From Nitrosospira multiformis (lineage in GTDB: Bacteria > Pseudomonadota > Gammaproteobacteria > Burkholderiales > Nitrosomonadaceae), in NCBI RefSeq assembly GCF_900110185.1, contig NZ_FOCT01000010.1, positions 62,001 to 126,000 of the forward strand: DNA of 64,000 bases. The letters run 5' to 3'. The notes under the pieces were generated by a model. That model had not been told where the DNA came from and did no database searches. It saw only the letters and a list, made by a program, of their open reading frames with translations. Positions 1 through 9,130 of the stretch are shown piece by piece. Numbering within the stretch: the first letter of the stretch is position 1; the number at the start of each line of letters is the position of its first letter. A program made the translations under genes and the position numbers.

Positions 1-1801
1 CCTTGAGCCACTGATCCAGCTCATCCCAATTCCGCCGCTTCCAGGAAAAACGCATCAGGCGCTGCAAGTCCTCGATGCGCTTCAATCTTTCCCATCCATA
101 GCGCGCAAACCGCTCGCTTTTTTTGTCATCGTGATGACGCAGGGCCAGACGTTGCAGGTTTTCCAGAATTTCCACGTCATTCGGCCGAAGAACCAATGCT
201 TTTTCGTAGGCTTTGCTGGCATATGCATCCTGCCCCAGTTGCGTGGAAACTTTCGCCAGCAGTAACCAGTATTCTTCCGCAGAAGCAGGATCTGGCGAGT
301 CGATGTCCCGAAGCAGCAACTGAAAGCTCTTTTGCGTGTTGCCGGCTTCCTCATATAGTCTCGCCAATGCAAGCCTCTGCCGCCCGTCCTGTATTTCCGG
401 CATATCTTCATATAACGTGAGCGCCGCATCCGGTTTGCCCTGAAGAACAAGAACCTCCACCAATGCATTAAGAATGGGGGGAGGATTGCCGAATCGCTGC
501 GCGTGACGTCGCAACTGCTTTTCCACACGCGACGGCTGGGCAACGGCGAGACCTGCTTTGACATAAGCTTCCGCTTCGGTAGCCGTCAGCTTGCGACGAG
601 ACATTACTGCCTCAAGAAGCTGCACAATCGCCTCGTTATCCGGTTTTGCCTGAGCCAGTGCAAAGGCCCGGGTTTCAGCCTCCTCATCAGCCTTATGGCG
701 CGCAAAAGACAACCACAAGGCGAGCGCTTCATCGGGTTGACCGTTCCAGTCATACAAATGGGCAAGCAGTCGCTGACGTTCACTTCCAGGAATCAGAGAA
801 GCGCGCAGCACGTTCGCTCGGGCAAGGCTTTCACTGAGAAGCCCCATCGAAACCTGTAACCGGACAATACGTTCCGCAAGCTTCTGATCCGCAGGTAGAT
901 GTGCACTTGCCTGCTCCAGCCAAACTAATGCATGATCACGATCACCCATCGGCTGGGCAACGTCGGCCGCCAGCATCAGCAGCTGCGCGTCCGCGCTGGA
1001 GGGAGCAACCGCGCCGGAATTACCGGCACCCGCGACATCAGCCGGTCCGCTGTAAGCGGAAAGGATCTGTATTGCAGCTTTCAAGGCCTCCCGGTCGACA
1101 CCTGCCTGAAGATAGGCGCCTAAACAGGCTTTCGCCAATTCTGTTTTCTTCCTGGCTATTCGTTCGAAAGTGAGAGCCTGGCAGAAATTTCGTGCTGCAA
1201 TTCTGGGTTGTGCGGCTGCAAGCCGTTGTTTGGCAGCAAAAGCAAGCCAGCGCGATTTTGTCTGCCGGGTTTCATTCTGCATGCCAGCCAACTGCTCGAA
1301 GGTTTCCGCTACGACCGAGGGTTCGCCAAACTGCTCTGCCAGCAACACCACCTGATTCGACTCTTTGTCATTTTCCGCCAGGCGCAACAATGAAGGAACC
1401 AGTTCCCCGATACGCCTTCGCAGTGATGTCTCGACATCCTGGGGGGGATGTCGGTAAAGCTGCTGCAGCGCCAGCTTCAACTCCGCCAGGCGAATCTCGT
1501 AAGTCAACCCTGACTCGGGAGCATTCTGCAGGTGTTCCATGGCAAGGACGGCTTCATCGGTCATGCCCGCTTCCGTCAGTACCTGTACGAACGACAGGCG
1601 TAGTGGAGCGTTACGCGGATCGGACTGCACGAGAACGCGAAGATAAGCGACTGACAAAGCATCTTTTGCTGACAGGTTGGCTGGATCCCTGAATGCGGGC
1701 TGACGCGGAAACAATACCCAGAAGGCGATGAGAACCACCGCGCTCATGAACAGCAACGCGGGTGCGTTTAGCAGAGATTCGCGTTGCGTTTCAACACTCA
1801 A
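1..1801 (-). CDS. pelB: PelB-like TPR outer-membrane/periplasmic protein (partial, 3' end off window)
   Basis: The frame stays open from 1801 to the left edge wherever I read it, so about 600 N-terminal residues are present and the gene continues outside. It probably starts at a TTG at 1801-1799 that overlaps the end of pelA (stop at 1791-1793), which suggests translational coupling. The N-terminus has one hydrophobic segment (ALLFMSAVVLIAFWVLF, about residues 14-31), a likely membrane anchor or uncleaved signal. Next comes a long run of short amphipathic helices, rich in A/L/E, of the tetratricopeptide type. In Pel systems PelB has periplasmic TPRs that bind PelA and a C-terminal beta-barrel that exports the polysaccharide; the barrel would lie off the window. 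The call rests on adjacency to pelA plus TPR character, not on a diagnostic motif. Confidence 0.72.
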   Translation of the reverse strand, partial: MSVETQRESLLNAPALLFMSAVVLIAFWVLFPRQPAFRDPANLSAKDALSVAYLRVLVQSDPRNAPLRLSFVQVLTEAGMTDEAVLAMEHLQNAPESGLTYEIRLAELKLALQQLYRHPPQDVETSLRRRIGELVPSLLRLAENDKESNQVVLLAEQFGEPSVVAETFEQLAGMQNETRQTKSRWLAFAAKQRLAAAQPRIAARNFCQALTFERIARKKTELAKACLGAYLQAGVDREALKAAIQILSAYSGPADVAGAGNSGAVAPSSADAQLLMLAADVAQPMGDRDHALVWLEQASAHLPADQKLAERIVRLQVSMGLLSESLARANVLRASLIPGSERQRLLAHLYDWNGQPDEALALWLSFARHKADEEAETRAFALAQAKPDNEAIVQLLEAVMSRRKLTATEAEAYVKAGLAVAQPSRVEKQLRRHAQRFGNPPPILNALVEVLVLQGKPDAALTLYEDMPEIQDGRQRLALARLYEEAGNTQKSFQLLLRDIDSPDPASAEEYWLLLAKVSTQLGQDAYASKAYEKALVLRPNDVEILENLQRLALRHHDDKKSERFARYGWERLKRIEDLQRLMRFSWKRRNWDELDQWLK

Positions 1802-4772
1802 GCCGGAATTTTCCCGCTGTCAGGTTTCCTGGAACTGTATAAACGGAATGTGTACCCTTCGCCTGCGGTGTCAATTTTGTGTCATCTATGCTCAAGGCGC
1901 AGGAAGCGGGAGCCGTGACAGTCAAGGGAGCCAAACGCCCCCTCGATTCAAATAAAAGCGTGGCGGAACCATCGTTGTTGATATGCCAGGATTTAAGGGG
2001 CGCACTCGCCTCGATCAGTCTCAATCCCGGATTTCCGTTCCGTTTACCCTGAGCGGCTTTCAGGATTGCGTGATTCCGGGCAAGGTAGATGTAGCGGTTG
2101 TCATTGCGGTCATTATATCCAACTACATCGCTGGAGATTTCCGGCGTCATTTCGGTCGGGGGCAATCGCACTGTTCTGAGCGTATCCCCGAAAAGAGACC
2201 AATTACCATCGAGATCGCGTGCGATGCTCGCGGTCTGGAACGCGCGCACGCGGGTAACATATTCGTCGACCCAGATGCCGAGCACATTTTCCTTCCGCTG
2301 CGCCTCCGCCATCTGCTCCAGAAGCTCCCTCCCCCGTTCGTTCAGGAACGCATCGGTATGAATCGATATGGACGAAACACGCAGCCGGCGTGCAAGGTCG
2401 AGCTCGCGGTTCCATTCGCCAACCTTGCCAAAATTCAGGGCTTCGCCGTACCAGAGTTGCGCGAACAGAGGTTCGGCAATCAGCGGCGTCATCACCTGAA
2501 TACCCCATTCAGTCGGACGAAGTGCGGGATCAAGATCTGCGAGCGATATCTGTCCGCTCTGCCAATGCAGCCCCCCTCCGCCATAATGCGGCAGTCCGGC
2601 TTTCTGCGCAGCTGCTAGCACTGCGGGCCCTGGCTTGCCATCTCCGGACCAGATCAATAACGGAGGAGAATCCGGTGCCATGGTGTGCAGGAATGGAAGA
2701 GTGCCACCTGTTTCGCGCGTCATTTCCGCCGCGTAATCCTTCATGAATACGCTGTAACGGTAGGATTGTTGATCCGCGTCTGTCTTACCTTCGAATACCC
2801 CCCAATAAAAAGGATGACTGTAAGTATGGCTCGCCAGACGAACCTGGGGCAAACTGGCTACCTGGCGCAGCTTGCTCCGCTGCTCTTCGGTGGCCACTTC
2901 CGCTTCAATGACACCCAATGTTATCGGCAGTGTATTTTTTTCCATCCAGACCTTGAGCCGATCGATTGCCTCCACACCCTGCTCATCCTTTGCAAACAGG
3001 CGGTCGCCCCTCACCTCGACAATCCCCAGGCGTCGCCCGTTTTCCGTTGTCATGTCAAATACCGGCTGTACCGACAGACGCAGCGCCGCCTGGAAAAAAA
3101 CAAAAGGATCGAGCAGCCATTCGTGGCGCCCGGAGACGCTTTCACTCAGGATATGGGGATGTAATGCGTAACCCCCCCAGTTCGTAACCGTAATCGGATG
3201 AAATATTTTGTCAGCACTGCTCAAAGTGAGCCATGCGTTATTGCGATCTCGAACCCGCACATCGGGCGTGCCGCTGCCGATAACCGGAGCGGCCTCAGGG
3301 CGTCCCAAGCGCTCGTTCATAGCATCGAGTTTCAGTATGCCGGTCGTCGGCTGCAATTCACCCTGATAATCCAGCAGATTCCGGCACGCAACCCCTGCGG
3401 GCAGATAACCCATGAACACTATAGGCAGGCCGGCATTCGCTTCTGACTGCAGCCGCGCGCAGACACTCTCATACCGTTCGGTACCGTTCGCACTGTCGTC
3501 CCCCAGCCACGCGACAATCCCGGCATACCGCCCGACGAGCGGTTCAATCGGCAAGGGAAGCTGGTCGATGTACCAATAGTCGAGCGCCAGGCCAAGATAT
3601 TCGAGCGGCATGGCAGCATGCCGAAACAGATCATGCTCCATCTGCTGCGCCGGCGTTCCATTCACAATGGCCAGCAGCTTGCGGGGAGCCAGGCGCATTC
3701 GCCCCTGTCCCAGCCACGTCAGGTCTCCATTGGCCACCCAGGGCATGAATCCCAGCTTGAGGATGTCACGCGCCGTTTTTTCCGCCTCTACCCAGTTTCC
3801 CGGATCGACATAGTCGAGCACCGTGATGGGCACCTTGAATTCGTTTTGCGCCCGCACTAGCTGGTCGAGCAGCCACTTTCTGTTTTCTTCCTTGGTTGGG
3901 GCGTGTTTACCGCTAATCGGGTCAAAACCATGAAAAAGCGATTCCGCTACCATACCGTCGGCATACTGGCTGGCCCGGTCCAGTACTTCGAAGCCGCGGT
4001 TGAGAATGAGTTTGCATCCCGGAAAACGCTGCTTGACTTCCGCGAGCAACGAAACCAGTCCTTTTTCCTGCTCTTCGCGTTGTTTGCCTTCCGGTGTCAC
4101 GATCAGGTAACTGTCCACTGTATCGAGAAAAAAGGCGCGATAACCGTCACGCCACAAGCGTTCGAAGTGCTGCTTCAACAGATATTCGCGCCAGGCGAGA
4201 TCAGTCATGTCCATTACCAGGCTGTTCCAGGCAGGATTGACCCCTATCGACCAGTCCGTATCGATACGCGCCATATCTTCGCTGTTGCGGGCGATTTCAC
4301 CAAACGAGACATAGGCGAAGACGAGTGAAGAATTCAAATTCAACAGCGCTGTTTTCTCATGCGGCAGAATCTGACTTGGCTGAATGACGATCTGGTCGAA
4401 ATGACGCAGGTCTTCGACGGGCGGCCTGCTGCCATAGTAAAAAACAATATCGCGTTTCTCCAGCTCCAGCCCGTCTGCGTGGGCCGCGGATGCCCCCAGC
4501 ATCAGTAACAGAAGCAGTAGCCAGATGCCTGAACAGAGCGACGATACTTTGCTCCAGATCGCACCGGGAAGATGGAACAGGAAGCGGAATCCTGATAGTT
4601 GAAGCAGATTGTCGGGAGTGCCGCCTTGGTCTTTGCGGTCTTTACAGATACGCAGGGCACCCCCTTCTCCGATGTCAATACCGGGAATAATGGGATTGGG
4701 TGTAGCAGTTTGCAAAACTTGTCGAGATATCCTTTTCTGCTCCGGAAGGCAGTGGGGCATACCGGAATGCAT
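1791..4772 (-). CDS. pelA: PelA: Pel polysaccharide glycoside hydrolase (GH114-like) / deacetylase
   Basis: 993 residues. PelA is a periplasmic enzyme that cuts and deacetylates the Pel exopolysaccharide during export. Residues about 104-365 form a GH114-like TIM barrel, with probable acidic catalytic residues D217 (FFLDTVDSY) and E277 (MVAESLF). A central domain follows, then a polysaccharide-deacetylase region containing TTENGRR (575-581) and zinc-type SHTYSHP (H649, H653). A hydrophobic export signal lies unusually deep, at about residues 82-98, ending in ASAAHADG. No ATG, GTG or TTG suited to a shorter start lies just before it, so the extended N-terminus is kept although its ribosome site is weak. 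The position normally holding the first Asp of the deacetylase DGD-type motif reads VRGD (587-590). It precedes and overlaps pelB. Confidence 0.87.
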   Translation of the reverse strand: MHSGMPHCLPEQKRISRQVLQTATPNPIIPGIDIGEGGALRICKDRKDQGGTPDNLLQLSGFRFLFHLPGAIWSKVSSLCSGIWLLLLLLMLGASAAHADGLELEKRDIVFYYGSRPPVEDLRHFDQIVIQPSQILPHEKTALLNLNSSLVFAYVSFGEIARNSEDMARIDTDWSIGVNPAWNSLVMDMTDLAWREYLLKQHFERLWRDGYRAFFLDTVDSYLIVTPEGKQREEQEKGLVSLLAEVKQRFPGCKLILNRGFEVLDRASQYADGMVAESLFHGFDPISGKHAPTKEENRKWLLDQLVRAQNEFKVPITVLDYVDPGNWVEAEKTARDILKLGFMPWVANGDLTWLGQGRMRLAPRKLLAIVNGTPAQQMEHDLFRHAAMPLEYLGLALDYWYIDQLPLPIEPLVGRYAGIVAWLGDDSANGTERYESVCARLQSEANAGLPIVFMGYLPAGVACRNLLDYQGELQPTTGILKLDAMNERLGRPEAAPVIGSGTPDVRVRDRNNAWLTLSSADKIFHPITVTNWGGYALHPHILSESVSGRHEWLLDPFVFFQAALRLSVQPVFDMTTENGRRLGIVEVRGDRLFAKDEQGVEAIDRLKVWMEKNTLPITLGVIEAEVATEEQRSKLRQVASLPQVRLASHTYSHPFYWGVFEGKTDADQQSYRYSVFMKDYAAEMTRETGGTLPFLHTMAPDSPPLLIWSGDGKPGPAVLAAAQKAGLPHYGGGGLHWQSGQISLADLDPALRPTEWGIQVMTPLIAEPLFAQLWYGEALNFGKVGEWNRELDLARRLRVSSISIHTDAFLNERGRELLEQMAEAQRKENVLGIWVDEYVTRVRAFQTASIARDLDGNWSLFGDTLRTVRLPPTEMTPEISSDVVGYNDRNDNRYIYLARNHAILKAAQGKRNGNPGLRLIEASAPLKSWHINNDGSATLLFESRGRLAPLTVTAPASCALSIDDTKLTPQAKGTHSVYTVPGNLTAGKFRLEC

Positions 4773-4930
4773 TTTGTATTAAGGTGCTTCGCAAGGTAAC
4801 AGGAAATATTCTTTCTGCCTGGTTTTTTGATGAGGAGTTTGACCATCAAGGTGACCATCAAGGCGGATCTCATCAAGAGACATGCTGCTATTTGATAATG
4901 ACAAAATCGAGCACATACCTTTTTTACTCT

Positions 4931-5977
4931 TTACTGATTCGCAGAATAAGGTAGCGGCATAATTCCCAGTGCAGGACCCTCCAGCGATTTCCAGTGAATT
5001 TCACCTGCCTCGACACTGCTAGTCTGAATGACAGCCAGTAGATCAGTTCCTCCGTCGGAAGATGATGCTGGGTTGACTACCATACCCGCAGATTGTTCCC
5101 CCAAGTCGGCACTGAATAACTCATCCCCCGCTTCGATTGGCGGATCACCCGCTGCTGGACGAACATTTGCAAGATACATGCGCCGCTTTATTTTGCCGAG
5201 ATACTGCGTGCGGGCAACGATTTCCTGACCGGGATAACAGCCTTTCTGAAAGCTTATACCCCCGAGAGCATCCAGGTTCACCATCTGTGGCACGAATTGT
5301 TCCTGAGTTGCAGGCAGGATGTGGGGAATACCTGCCCGGATTTCCAGCCAGTCCCAGCAGGGCTTCCCTACCTGGGTCGCATTCCTGCTCAAATCTTCCC
5401 ATATAATGGGCGCCTGCTCCGGAAGAATAAGGAGTTGAAAGCGATCCTCTGCAAGACGAATGATGCTTCCTCTTTCGCCATGCCTCACTCCCAGAGGCAC
5501 GACAGGAATTTCCCCCAGGATCTTCCTTAACAGGGCCGCAGCATGACGGCCCGCAACGCCTATGCGGACCCAGGCTCCACTGCTGTCCGCCAATTTGACC
5601 TTGGCCCGCAGCACATACATGGCAAGGCGCTTCTGAATCCCCGCGAGCAAGATTGCAGGCAACTGCATGAGATAACCGTCATCGGTCCCCCGCCAAATCA
5701 GAAAAGTCGCGAGAATTCTGCCTTTGGGATTGCAATAACTCCCGTAGGAGGCTGTTGAGGTAGTGGCGCCCCTTATGTCGCAACTCAATTGTCCTTGCAG
5801 AAAAGTTTCCGCATCCTCTCCCCAAAAGTGAATCAGGCCAAAATGAGAAAGATCACTCAGCACGTTGGCAGATCGGGTACTCTCAAGTTCGGCAGCAGCA
5901 TTGCCGTAGCTGACAATGCAGTCTTCCCGAAAAATCGCACCACGGCGTTGCAGGTAGGAGTGCCAGACAGGATTCAT
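4931..5977 (-). CDS. ygfZ: tRNA-modifying / Fe-S assembly factor YgfZ (folate-binding)
   Basis: 348 residues, a normal length for the GcvT-like YgfZ/CAF17/IBA57 family, which binds folate and supports maturation or repair of Fe-S enzymes in the cytoplasm. The family signature KGCYPGQE is present at residues 245-252, with the conserved cysteine at 247. The N-terminal part (LSHFGLIHFWGEDAETFLQG) matches the family pattern 'L..RG...GpDA..fLQGQ'. The ATG at 5977 opens directly into the conserved domain. It is divergent from the ygfX-like gene at 6094, echoing the ygfZ / ygfXY arrangement of enterobacteria. Confidence 0.93.
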   Translation of the reverse strand: MNPVWHSYLQRRGAIFREDCIVSYGNAAAELESTRSANVLSDLSHFGLIHFWGEDAETFLQGQLSCDIRGATTSTASYGSYCNPKGRILATFLIWRGTDDGYLMQLPAILLAGIQKRLAMYVLRAKVKLADSSGAWVRIGVAGRHAAALLRKILGEIPVVPLGVRHGERGSIIRLAEDRFQLLILPEQAPIIWEDLSRNATQVGKPCWDWLEIRAGIPHILPATQEQFVPQMVNLDALGGISFQKGCYPGQEIVARTQYLGKIKRRMYLANVRPAAGDPPIEAGDELFSADLGEQSAGMVVNPASSSDGGTDLLAVIQTSSVEAGEIHWKSLEGPALGIMPLPYSANQ

Positions 5978-6093
5978 GTAAAGGCAGATATTGCTCGAAG
6001 AATGCCCGAAAAAGAGTTAATTATAAAGCATACACTCCAGCTGGGCGGCAAATTGCCCGCATTGAGATAACAAACTCATCAATATTTTAGAAC

Positions 6094-6627
6094 ATGCAAT
6101 CCGTTATGCAACTGCAACCTGTTGTAGAACGCCCCGCGCCTTCCCTCGTCGTCCACCTGAAACCCTCCCATAGATTAGGAATAGTCCTCAGCTTCGCGCA
6201 CTTTGTGGCTATTGTATTGTTGTGGCCCCTGATGTTGCCCCTTTCAGTCAAATTGACGGGCTCCGCTTTGCTCGTCATCAGCCTTATTTTCTATCTGAAG
6301 CGCTACGCATTGTTGCGCTCGCCGAATTCCGTTTCCGGCCTCGAAGTAACCGATGAAATGGTGTTCACCCTGAATACCCGAGATGGAGGGCAGATGGCCT
6401 GTGCCTTGCTTGGCAGCAGTTTCGTCGCACCCTATCTGACTGTGCTCGACTTGAGACCCCTGAAAATCGATAAAACAGACGCGTCTCCACGACAGTGGAG
6501 CCGGTACTTTTCCCGCAGCGTTGTAATCCTTCCCGATGGAATAAACCCGGAAGAATTCAGGCAGTTACGGGTGCTTTTGAGATGGAGGTGGAGAAATCGG
6601 AGAGGGGAATTGAGCCGACTTGAATAG
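6094..6627 (+). CDS. YgfX/CptA-like inner-membrane protein
   Basis: 177 residues. Two adjacent hydrophobic segments at about residues 29-66 (LGIVLSFAHFVAIVLLWPLML and VKLTGSALLVISLIF) are followed by a cytoplasmic domain ending in a basic stretch (LRWRWRNRRG). This layout, with a Leu-rich post-membrane domain containing LLGSSFVAPYLTVL and VVILPDGINPEEFRQLRVLLRW, fits the YgfX (CptA, PF07254) family. In E. coli YgfX is described as the toxin partner of SdhE (YgfY). The location next to divergent ygfZ supports the call. No sdhE-like gene lies beside it here, so a toxin role is uncertain. An ATG 12 bases downstream (6106) is an alternative start. Confidence 0.7.
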   Translation: MQSVMQLQPVVERPAPSLVVHLKPSHRLGIVLSFAHFVAIVLLWPLMLPLSVKLTGSALLVISLIFYLKRYALLRSPNSVSGLEVTDEMVFTLNTRDGGQMACALLGSSFVAPYLTVLDLRPLKIDKTDASPRQWSRYFSRSVVILPDGINPEEFRQLRVLLRWRWRNRRGELSRLE

Positions 6628-6652
6628 CGGGCTGCTTTTGTAATAATTCACA

Positions 6653-7712
6653 TCAATTACCGCGGATCCGTTCAAGGATTGCACCCTTGGCAAAATGCGT
6701 TCTCTCGGCTTTCTGCCAGCCACCGAAGGCTTCATCGATGGTAAATAATTCCAGCGCGGGAAACTGCTTGGCATATTGAGCACTTATCTGTTTATCCCGC
6801 GGGCGCAAATAGTGGCTCCCTACGATATCCTGCGCTTGGGGCGTATACAGATAATCAACATAGGCAGCTGCCACTTCGTGCCCGCTTTTGCTATCGCCAA
6901 CCGCCCCTGAGTTTACTATGCTCACAGCCGGCTCAACCATTATGGAGCCCGATGGCGTAATTATTTCAAATCCATCTGCCTTTCCACCTGCCCTTCCTTG
7001 TATTGCGAGAAGAGCTTCATTTTCCCACAACAGCAATACGTCACCCCACGCCCCGCTCTACAAATGCAGTGATCGATGCTTCTATCCGGCCTGCTTCAGA
7101 GCCCGGTTGTATTACGTTAGCAAGCAGTCTCCGCACGAAGTCGAGTGCACTTGCTTCGTTGCCGCCCGGTTGCCTGAGCGCATATCCCCATGCTGCCAGA
7201 TAACCCCATCGACCACTTACCGAAATCCTGGGGTCAGGCATGACAACTTCTATTTCCGGGTGTAAAAGGTCATCCCAGTCGTTCACCTCTTTGGGATTAC
7301 CCTTGCGCACGAGAAAGACAACCGTGGAGGTATAGGGCGATGCACGGGACAAATTGTCGGTGGTATCGTGCGAGAGAAATCTGCTCAGGGAAGGCGCAAT
7401 GAACCGGTTTTTTTTGCCCAGCTTTGCAGCGTCATAAGATAATGCGAGAGTTGTAACATCCAGGCCGTCGAGCGTCACATGCACCGGCCTTCCTGATTTG
7501 CTCAGCGCCTGTCCGACGCTCACATCTACACCTGTACGTGCTTTCCAGTGCTCAGCAAATGAATGGTTTAAATCGGCGTACACTTCCGCAGCAGCGGGTG
7601 AAGACTCATAAGCAGAGTAAGAGGACTTGTTCAGTGTCGCGTAGGCACCCCCAAGGCTGAGCAGTGAGATGAACAGGCTGACAGCAAGACGGGGAGAGTT
7701 ATTGAAAGACAT
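6653..7712 (-). pseudogene. sbp: Periplasmic sulfate-binding protein gene broken by a one-base frameshift
   Basis: The product would be the sulfate/thiosulfate-binding lipocalin-like receptor (Sbp/CysP type) of the sulfate ABC importer. An ATG at 7712 with a good GGAGGAA ribosome site starts a protein with an export signal (VSLFISLLSLGGAYA) and the family patterns VDVSVGQALSKSGRPV, LDGLDVTTLALSYDA and RWGYLAAWGYAL. It stops after FVERGVG at 7041. The rest of the family sequence resumes at once in another frame (LLLWENEALLAI ... YLYTPQAQDI ... HYLRPRDKQI ... FTIDEAFGGW) and ends at 6653. The break is one extra base in the C run at 7044-7047. With one C removed the join reads GVGDVLLLWENEAL, as in intact homologues, giving a full-length protein of about 353 residues. 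This is either a recent mutation or a sequencing error in a short homopolymer. No permease or ATPase genes adjoin it. Confidence 0.88.
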
Positions 7713-8122
7713 TTTTTATTCCTCCGATGCAAAGGATCAAGAGTGAAATTTAGCATCGGCGCCATCCTGCTCAAACAAAGAAAAAATGAGTAGCTTATCA
7801 ACAGGAAATGTCCATCATGCATTCGCTGGTTTACGTCTCCTGTCCTTCCTGCCGCGTCAGCGTGGGATGTCCTTCTTCGCGGGGGTTATGCATAAAACGT
7901 ATAAACAAATGAATTAATATTGGTTCACTGGGGAAAATAGAACTGATAACTTTGGGGTGTGGTTATTCTCCGTTGTTGTTGTGATTTTCAAAGGCGCTGG
8001 CCATCGGCTCGCGCCTTTTCTTTATCGCTCTCCGGGGAGCCATAATGATTTTTGAATGAGCATTCCACATCCATCATTACTCGAAACCGATCACGACAAT
8101 AACAGGGTACAGGCTTATAAAT
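7713..8122 (+). promoter_or_regulatory. Divergent control region between sbp and cysB
   Basis: This 410-base region separates the divergent sulfate-binding gene and the CysB-like regulator and has no convincing gene. The half near 7890-7930 is AT-rich (tcgggg-poor, with ataaaacgtataaacaaatg-type sequence). Divergence from a CysB regulator makes CysB operator sites plausible, but I cannot place a specific one because CysB sites are degenerate. The TTTTTATTCCTCC just above 7712 is the sbp ribosome site on the minus strand. Confidence 0.45.
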
Positions 8123-9067
8123 ATGAATTTCCAACAATTGCGCATCATCCATGAGACAGTCCGCCAGAACTATAACCTGACCGAAGCGGCCAATGCCCTG
8201 TTCACCTCCCAGTCCGGTGTCAGTAAACACATCAAGGATCTTGAAGATGAATTGGGCGTCGAATTGTTCGTGCGCAAAGGCAAACGGCTGTTGGGCCTGA
8301 CCAATCCGGGCAAGGAATTGATAGAGATTGTCGAGCGCATCCTTCTCGATGCAAAGAATGTCAAGCGCCTGGCTGAACAGTTCAGCAAGCGGGATAAAGG
8401 ACGGCTGACCATCGCCACTACGCACACGCAGGCGCAGTACGCACTCCCTACGGTGGTCACGCAATTCAAGAAAACCTTTCCCCAGGTGCATCTCGTCCTG
8501 CACCAGGCCAGTCCCGGCGAAATCGTATCGATGCTGCTGGACGGAGTGGCCGATATCGGCATTGCCACCGAAGCATTGGAGAGTGTTGCAGAATTGGCCT
8601 CTTTTCCTTATTACTCGTGGCACCACGCTGTCATTGTGCCGCACGGGCACCCGCTGGAAGCAATACAGCCGCTCACGCTTGAAAGCATTGCAGAGTTCCC
8701 GATCATCACTTATCACGAAGGCTTTACCGGCCGGGCGGGAATTGATCAGACGTTCGCCAGAGCAGGATTAGGGCTGGACATCGCTATGTCCGCACTCGAT
8801 GCAGACGTCATCAAAACGTACGTGGAACTGGGGCTGGGAGTGGGTCTTGTTGCGTCAATGGCCTTCAATCCAGTGCGGGACACCCGGCTGACTCTGCTGG
8901 ACAGTTCCCACCTGTTCGGGCAAAACACTACCAACATCTCGATCCGCCGTGGTCATTACCTGCGGGGATACGCCTACCGATTCATCGAGCTTTGCCTTCC
9001 TTCCCTGACGGAAACCGCTATCCGGGCAGGTGTGAGGCCGCGGGCGGGAGTGGAACTCGGCGACTGA
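8123..9067 (+). CDS. cysB: LysR-family sulfur regulator CysB
   Basis: 314 residues, typical for CysB/Cbl. The N-terminal winged helix-turn-helix opens MNFQQLRIIHETVRQN and includes the recognition segment ALFTSQSGVSKHIKDLEDELG (about residues 27-47). The effector-binding region follows from about residue 90, with TTHTQAQYALP (about 95-105), the CysB-type pattern around the sulfate/N-acetylserine pocket. CysB activates sulfate uptake and cysteine synthesis genes. Divergence from a sulfate-binding protein gene fits this exactly. The protein is intact although its probable target sbp is frameshifted. Confidence 0.9.
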   Translation: MNFQQLRIIHETVRQNYNLTEAANALFTSQSGVSKHIKDLEDELGVELFVRKGKRLLGLTNPGKELIEIVERILLDAKNVKRLAEQFSKRDKGRLTIATTHTQAQYALPTVVTQFKKTFPQVHLVLHQASPGEIVSMLLDGVADIGIATEALESVAELASFPYYSWHHAVIVPHGHPLEAIQPLTLESIAEFPIITYHEGFTGRAGIDQTFARAGLGLDIAMSALDADVIKTYVELGLGVGLVASMAFNPVRDTRLTLLDSSHLFGQNTTNISIRRGHYLRGYAYRFIELCLPSLTETAIRAGVRPRAGVELGD

Positions 9068-9085
9068 CCGCGGAAACGATCGAAA

Positions 9086-9124
9086 ACCGTTTGAACCGCA
9101 GGAGATATCGCTTTCTCAAACGGT
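9086..9124. terminator. Hairpin between convergent cysB and the ABC exporter
   Basis: The 9-base arms ACCGTTTGA (9086-9094) and TCAAACGGT (9116-9124) are perfect inverted repeats with a 21-base loop, lying in the 63-base gap between two converging genes. No strong T-run follows, so a bidirectional terminator is inferred mainly from position. Confidence 0.4.
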
Positions 9125-9130
9125 ATACTT

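Noticed and set aside
82..1692. Several open frames of 60-166 residues on both strands
   Set aside because: They lie in alternate frames of the pelB reading frame, which reads as coherent protein, has codon use like its neighbours and runs off the edge.
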